From Lathyrus oleraceus (taxonomy: Eukaryota; Streptophyta; Magnoliopsida; Fabales; Fabaceae), in the NCBI RefSeq assembly GCF_024323335.1, contig NC_066582.1:94236944-94300943 (forward strand): a stretch of 64,000 bases of DNA, written 5' to 3'. The notes beneath the pieces are model-generated. The model ran no database searches. It had not been told where the DNA came from and worked only from the letters and a program-made list of their open reading frames with translations. Shown here one piece after another: positions 58,162-64,000 of the stretch (the stretch's first letter is position 1; every line of letters begins with the position of its first letter). A program made the position numbers and the translations under genes.

Positions 58162-59633
58162 TGTAGGTGTTTAATTGGCTGCATTGTATGGTAAAACACT
58201 AGCTGGATTTTAATGTCTTGACTGATGTCATGACATGGTGTGGATGTGTGACTGCATTGTAGGTTAGAATATCTAACTGTACTCTGATGTCTTGACTGAT
58301 GTCATGACACACTTGAGTAGTTACTGCAGGATTAGCTAACACATGATTTATTGAATGTCAAACTGGATGCTGTGACATTCATCCCTGTCAGCAGCTACTG
58401 AGGAATAGAACAGTTGGTGTTCTGTTAGAGCTCAGTATTCATTTGCAGTCTGGTTATCAAGGAAGAACCAGATCTGGCATAAGGCCTACTGTATGAATGT
58501 CAAACTGGATGTTATGACATTCATCATGGACAGTATATACTGAACATTAGACAGAGTGGTGTTCTGCTATACTTCAGCATGTTACTTAGTCTGTTCTTCA
58601 AGAGAATAACAGAACTAACTTAAGGCCAAATGTGTAAATGTTAAATTGGACACTTTGACATTTATTAATGTAAGCTGTTACTGTAGTATGGTCATTTTGA
58701 TCATGTACAGGTCAGCAAAATTGTACAGTCTGTTTTCTGGAAAAACAGACTCAGCATATGGACCTTGTTGTCAAGCTGAATGTCGTGACATTCATTCCTG
58801 ACAGCATATGCTAGATTGTAGGTTGTTTAGTTTTCTGTTTCAGCTTTTCTTGGGCTATTCTTCAGGAAGTCAACAGCTTAGAGAAAAACCAGGAAATCAA
58901 CAACCAAGTTACATTTAATGAACCTAACAAATAGCCTATTTGTTAGTAACCTAAATGTTGAATTTATGGGAACTCGTGTGACCTTAAATTCAGGAGAATA
59001 CAGGTGCAAAAGCCCAGGTGCTGCAATATAAAAAGGAAGGCGTTCCTTCATTCAGTTTCGGGGATTTTGAGGCGTGAAGATTAAGTGTGTCCATCATACT
59101 TCACTGCTGTATTTTTGTGAGTCTTGTATTAGACATATATTGTAAGCCAAGCCATTATCACGTTGATGATTGTTTTGGTATAGGGTGTTCATTGAGTTGT
59201 AAGTGTTGTGTCACTCAAAGCTTTTAAGCGTGAGTGCTGTATATCTTGATTAAAGCTGTGAAGCACAATCAAGAGTTGTTTGAAGTGTGACTTCAAAGTA
59301 TCTTTAATATTGATTAAAGGTAGTACTCACTGAGGTGATTGAGGGGGAGTGAGTAGGAACTCTGATCTTAGTGTAAGATTGAAATTGCATTGGGTAGGTT
59401 TTAAGTGATAAGTTGTAAACGGGTGAGTTTAGCTTTGAATTGATACTACTAATAGTGGATTTCCTCCCTGGCTTGGTAGCCCCCAGATGTAGGTCATGTT
59501 GGACTGAACTGGGTAAACAATCACTTGTGTTATTTACTGCACTTACGTTTAAGTTCTGTATAATTCCTGTCTGTGCAGAATTGGATGTCATAACAACCCG
59601 TGTGACATCTAAAGTCTGATAACTAGAATTTCA
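58162..59633 (+). repeat. 3' LTR of the deletion-derivative Sirevirus
   Basis: It has exactly the same length as the 5' LTR and keeps the canonical terminal CA. It is preceded by the last PPT and followed by TSD AAACT. Confidence 0.94.
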
Positions 59634-59638
59634 AAACT

Positions 59639-61339
59639 GTCATATCTAAAAGAAGAAACAAAAAGCTGAAGGCTAAGAATCATACTAGATCTAAAGCTAG
59701 TCATTCCAAAAGCTGCCTATGAAGACTCCAAAAGTTGCCTATGAAAACCATTTCTGGTGCAGGTTTTAGCTTTGGCTGCTGTGTCAGCTGGTGTAGCAGT
59801 TGCAACTGTATCAGATTTAGAGTTCAATTTGTATGGTAAAATGGCTAATCCTACTCATCGCTATTCAGGTAAAATGGCTAAGTTAAAATGGCTAAGTTAA
59901 ATTCAGATTTAGAGTTCAATTTGACACCACACATATGTTCATAACAGGAGTACTAACTGATGCAAACACTAACTATTGCAAACACTAGCTGGAGTTGCAG
60001 GTGTTTTGCAGTGTGTTTTTGTCTTGATCAGGTAAGAATGACAAAGCTTATCATCTAATGATAGCTTATTTTTCCTTTATGTTGTTATGCAAACTTGCGT
60101 TGAACTCACAATTGAAGGAACTGTGTTGAAAACCATTAAAAATAGAAAATTTTGAATAATCATACATGTTAGTAAATATTGAAAATATCTGTTCTAAATG
60201 TTTGTCCTTACTTTAGTAATCATTTTCCGCACAGTTTCGAAATGCGACCAAATATATCTTCTGCTGAAGTCCTTCTGTCAGATTGAAATTTAAAAGCATA
60301 CTCATATGACATTCTTCCAATTCCATCACATAAGTCAAAAGCTTGAGAAACATTGACACTCCCCCCTCATGTCAATATTGAAACTGATTAAACATTATAC
60401 TGCCTACTTGTTTGATGGTGGCTTGTTGATTACTGCTAAATCAAATTTTGTTGCATGCAGTGGACTGATTTATTGGACTGCTCATCCTGAATAAGATGAA
60501 TATGACTCGGAGCTTTAAATTATACCAGGTTATGCTGCCTATGTACCATTTTCTTTATTTAATGCGATGATAAATAGTTGGCTTCGTGTAAATCAGTAAA
60601 TGTAAATTGTGCTAACAATCTTAAGCCGCTGGGTACATTTCCTTCAAAATAAATTATAACCCCAACCTTGAGAAATACTAACTGATGCAAACACTAACTA
60701 TTGCAAACACTAACTGTTCAGTCTGGTTCCAAATTAACATAGGGATGACTAACCTTGAGAAAGAGTTGTCTTTGCAAAATCCCGAATGATATAGTGCTTC
60801 GGTTCCAAATTAACTTGCATTCAACAACTGCTTACTGCCTCCACTAAGTAAGCATTCTTGAAAACCTACATTCAGAAAACCAATTAGCAAATAATTTGAT
60901 TTTTGTAGTTTCAGACTTAAAGGAGACTTTAAACATATTTGGAAACAATACTAAACTTGCAAAGAAAACTTGATTCCAGCATCCACAAAGCCGATAGTTC
61001 TGGAAAACCTACATTCAGAAAACATAAAACATATGACTATCTCATACTCATTAAACCAAAACTCCATGGAAATCACTTGAGATGAATATGCATTACCTTT
61101 GATGATTCAGAAACCCTTTAACGAGGGATTTTGAATTAGGGAATTAGGGATTCTTCAATGGATTCACGGATTAGGGATTCACGAATCGGTTCACGAAATA
61201 GGGAAAAAAAGGATTCACGAATTAGCATGGAATTAGGGTTTTGGTTTTGTGAAATGAAATGGAGGGAGAGTGAAAAATGACGAGGGAAAAGGAAAGAGGG
61301 AAATAAGCTGTCGCGTAATTTTTGGTCCGAAATAGAAAA
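59639..61339 (-). other. CACTA DNA upstream (right arm), no recognised gene
   Basis: Non-coding by inspection. Direct repeats: 'actaactgatgcaaacacta...ttgcaaacacta' at ~59950-59992 and ~60668-60712, and 'gaaaacctacattcagaaaac' at ~60860 and ~61000. A minus-strand ORF of 73 codons at 61136-61357 starts beside the subterminal repeats and includes short R-E-S repeats. It could be a first exon of an accessory transposase gene, but nothing proves it. Confidence 0.4.
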
Positions 61340-61635
61340 TTCCATAGAGTCCGCCAAGCGGACTCTAATTAATAAATAAAATAAGAGTAGAGTCGGCTCA
61401 GCGGACTCTAAGTAAATAAATAGTAATTAAAAAATAATGCTACTAGATAGAATCGGTCTCACCGACTCTAAATAAATTAATCAAACATTCTGCAAAGATA
61501 ACATAACAAGTAGAGTCGGTTTTGCCGACACTGATAAAAAAATAACTTGTCTTAAAAGATGTACCTAGATAGAGTCCGTTAGTGTAGGCTTAGCCGACAC
61601 TAATAGTGTCCGTGTCGGTGGCCGACTCTAAACTA
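61340..61635. repeat. CACTA subterminal repeats, right end
   Basis: Six or so hairpin units of the AGAGTCSGN..NCSGACTCT kind, spaced ~45-60 bp apart. Examples are at 61348-61368, 61389-61410, 61449-61469 and 61511-61531. Confidence 0.78.
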
Positions 61636-61664
61636 GGAGGCTAAAATGACTTATTCTAGTAGTG

Positions 61665-64000
61665 CATGTTGACATTAAGAGCTAATTTTGCTTGGAAAGT
61701 CATTTTTTATGGTGAAAGATTATAGGTCATTTTGTTTGTGCCCTAGATGGAAGGTCAACTTCAAAGGACCATAACTTAATTTTTGTGATATGAATACCAT
61801 ACAAGTTTAATTGTCAATTTCAAGATGTTTTCTCCAACTTTTATTCTTTGAGAAAGGTCAAATTTCACTTGCAAAGGCATGTACCAAGAGGAAACATTAT
61901 AGGTCATTTTGGGCCATCATCATTGAACAAGCCATTTTCCTCAACTTATAAAATCCATAACTCCCTCATGCAAGATTAAAATGGTGTCAAATTTGTGATA
62001 CAATTGAATAGGATTTAAATATATACAACTTTGAAGAAGGAACCAAAGTCATTTGAACCTCATAACAAAAGTTATTCAAGTTGGAAAAAAGGGTCATTTG
62101 ACTTTTAACTTAGAAAATTTTCAAGTATGTTTGATTCCTCCAACTTCAACACCAAAATTCATCATGATGCAAGCTTAAAATGTAAAAGTCCCAACGTTAA
62201 AGTTGTTCCCCTTCATGCTAGCTTTCCAAAGAGTCCAAGATCATGGCATTTGGATCAAAATTGAGGGACTTGAGCATGGTTCCTTTGTTTGGTTTATTTT
62301 GGCAATTTTGGCACTCAAATGATAATTCACATTGCATGGCATCATGAAATGAGTTCAGCATTAATTGCACACGATTTGGAATTGCATCACATCATTATTT
62401 GGGCCTTGTTGCATGCACATGCAACCATGCACACCAAGTTTCTATTTTTGGCCATTTTTTGGAAGTGTGTGGAAATTAATATTTGAGCTTATAAAGACAT
62501 GTCATTCTTCTCAGAATTGAGGACCCTTGGCCCAAGCTTTGACATGCAAACTCTCCCACCCTCCATTGATAGAATTTCTTGAAGATTTCTCTTGAAATCG
62601 AGTTTTGATTCTCATTCTGTTTTGGAATTGAAACTCCAAGAATTCAAAGCCCTTTTGCATCCAAATCACCTCCTGCAAGCTAGTAGAAGCAAGGCCAGTT
62701 GAAATGGAATTGAGGTCAAGCTTCATCACTGCAAACAAAAGGTAAATTTTCAGAAACTTTCCTTCTTCGGTTCTCCCTCAATTCTCCATCATTTCTCTTA
62801 ATTTTTGGTTGTCTGAAATCCTACCAATATAGGCAACAAGATTGACTTTCTTTGAGGTTAAATCGAAGCAACTTAGTTCATCCACCTCATTTTTCAATTC
62901 CACATATCTCTTAGTATAATGAGAATTGGAAGAAACGAAGGTCAGATTCTTGCTCCTCGTGTTTTTCTCTTTAAAACCATGTATGGATCTTCCTTTTTTG
63001 TGAATGTTTTGGTTGGACTAGTCCGGTGAGGTCCACCGGAGAAGATGATCGGAGCTAGGGCTCCGGTGGTGTGCTTACATCATTCCATACCATCTGATCC
63101 TTTCCCGCATTCTAATTTGAGCCTTTGATTTGGATTACCAATGTTGTTACGCGTTGACTTGGTTGCATCATGGACTGTGCACGCGTGGCCATCAGATCTG
63201 CCACCTCAATTAATGAGGAAGAATTGATGGCCCTTGTTTTTTCTCTTTTATTTTAATTTCTGAATATTATCTTAAATAGTTTAACTTTGTTTAATTCATA
63301 ATAATTTCATTTTTAATCCAAAAAATATGGGACTTTCATGAAAAATATTTAAATAATTTTCTCTTCCATATTTTGAATTAAAATTATTTTTTGGATTATA
63401 TTTGATATTTTTTGTGAATTAAATAATTTTTGACTTATTTTTAAATATTTTTAAATCCTTCTGACTTTCTAAAATATTCTAAATTTTTTGTCGAAGGTCA
63501 TTTGACCTTGCTTGACCTAGGATAAATCCCTTGGTCATTTATTTGGTGATTTGAAGGGATTTGAGGTTTTGCCTTTTTAAAAAATGCATTTCATTTCATT
63601 TTTAAATTGATTTTTAATTGTTTAAATGTTTAAAAATATTGTTGAGCCATTTGGTTGACCTTGTGATGTTTCATATTCTGTTTGGGCTTGATCATGGTTG
63701 ATTTGAACTTCCATTTGACTAATACTATTGGATTTAGGGGGTTGATGAAGTGTGAACTTCATCCCTCAAGATGAATGGATAGTATTGATCAGATGAAATT
63801 CCTCCATTGATCAATTTGGGTTTCCATTTCCATTTCTCTTCATCTTCGTCACTCTTTTTCCCAAACCATCATTGACCAATGATTTCTCAACAAATCAAAT
63901 GCTAGTTGAATCATCGATGACCTTGTGTCAAATGAATCAATATGAGCTTGATTGAGATAGGTTCACCCCATTTTATTTTTGTGTGTGGTATGCTTTAGGA
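61665..64000 (+). other. Right part of long LTR copy B
   Basis: Non-coding. It is collinear in outline with 11790-13600 and 24505-24960: 'ataggtcattttg', a leader-like block after the TATA, a '(c)ggagaagatg' block, '(c)aattaatgag' near 63210, and an AT-rich stretch before 63480. Small ORFs at 62289-62738 have no recognised domain. Confidence 0.55.

Larger units (their letters stand above)
51703..59633 (+). mobile_element. Young SIRE1-like Sirevirus, internal deletion derivative
   Basis: Two 1,472-bp LTRs (51703-53174 and 58162-59633) differ at roughly 15-20 positions by eye and show no length difference. The TSD is AAACT (51698-51702 and 59634-59638). The PBS and final PPT are in place. The internal part keeps gag, protease and an envelope-like ORF but lacks integrase, RT and most of RNase H. 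Gag-to-envelope lies in one frame with only two stops. It must have moved with enzymes supplied by a related complete element, or lost pol after insertion without disturbing the frame. Confidence 0.94.
45067..61664 (-). mobile_element. CACTA (En/Spm) transposon, 16.6 kb with two nested insertions
   Basis: It begins CACTACTAGAAAAATAG and ends with the complement of CACTACTAGAATAAGTC, flanked by the 3-bp TSD CAT (45064-45066 and 61665-61667). The subterminal zones (45077-45245 and 61340-61635) hold many short GCGTCGG/GAGTCGG-type repeats, most arranged as small hairpins. The TNP2-type transposase gene lies on the minus strand. Without the solo LTR and Sirevirus the element is ~6.7 kb, a normal autonomous size. 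Confidence 0.93.
44380..64000 (+). mobile_element. Long Tat-like LTR, copy B (split by a CACTA transposon; runs off the window)
   Basis: It starts TGTAATACTCCAATTTTAAC and shares with copy A the opening 'taagatccctcatg(g/c)catc'. It continues to 45066, then from 61668 to the window end. Around the CACTA site, 'aacaactttcat' plus 'gttgacatt' is continuous with copy A's 'aacaactttaatgttcatc' at ~11773. No coding sequence is seen. A TATA-like TATAAAG is at 62490. The 3' end and any internal region are outside the window. Confidence 0.65.

Overview
The window is plant nuclear DNA made almost entirely of transposable elements. No intact host protein-coding gene and no convincing functional tRNA or rRNA gene was seen. 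The mix of elements points to a legume of the pea/vetch tribe (Fabeae: Pisum, Vicia, Lathyrus). It has Ogre (Tat-lineage Ty3/gypsy) with its intron and tRNA-Arg-type primer site, very long LTRs of a second Tat-like family, SIRE1-like Ty1/copia Sireviruses with envelope-like genes, and CACTA DNA transposons. The species is an inference.

Layout: (1) 1-10230 is the 3' part of an Ogre element: end of ORF1, gag-protease, a 243-bp intron, decayed RT/RNase H, a partly deleted integrase, a repeat-rich 3' UTR and an LTR (8250-10230). That LTR is followed directly by a primer-binding site and the 5' leader of a further copy (10235-11081). (2) 11082-~27650 is a ~5.7-kb LTR of a second Tat-like family (copy A), split by a full-length Sirevirus (13611-24504, TSD ATATT). 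(3) 27654-33051 is a decayed minus-strand copia element. (4) 33052-36520 holds a TRIM-like array, a possible tRNA-derived SINE, very AT-rich DNA and a copia gag relic. (5) 36520-43310 is a rearranged minus-strand Sirevirus relic. One of its LTRs carries a 2.37-kb non-autonomous CACTA element (39805-42171, TSD AGT) that appears to have captured host exons resembling plant tRNA ligase. (6) 44380 to the window end is a second copy (copy B) of the long LTR, split by a 16.6-kb CACTA transposon (45067-61664, TSD CAT). That transposon holds a broken transposase gene, a solo gypsy-type LTR (45782-47752, TSD GGTAG) and a young deletion-derivative Sirevirus (51703-59633, TSD AAACT).

How it works together: the 'genes' here are replication and movement genes of the elements, and most are broken. 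The best preserved unit is the 51703-59633 Sirevirus. It lacks integrase, RT and most of RNase H, yet keeps an open gag-protease frame, a TAG stop in a readthrough-type context, an in-frame envelope-like ORF (with one extra stop) and near-identical LTRs of equal length. It looks like a non-autonomous derivative moved in trans. The order of insertion can be read from four clean target-site duplications and from the two long-LTR copies, each of which supplies an empty site for the insertion in the other.
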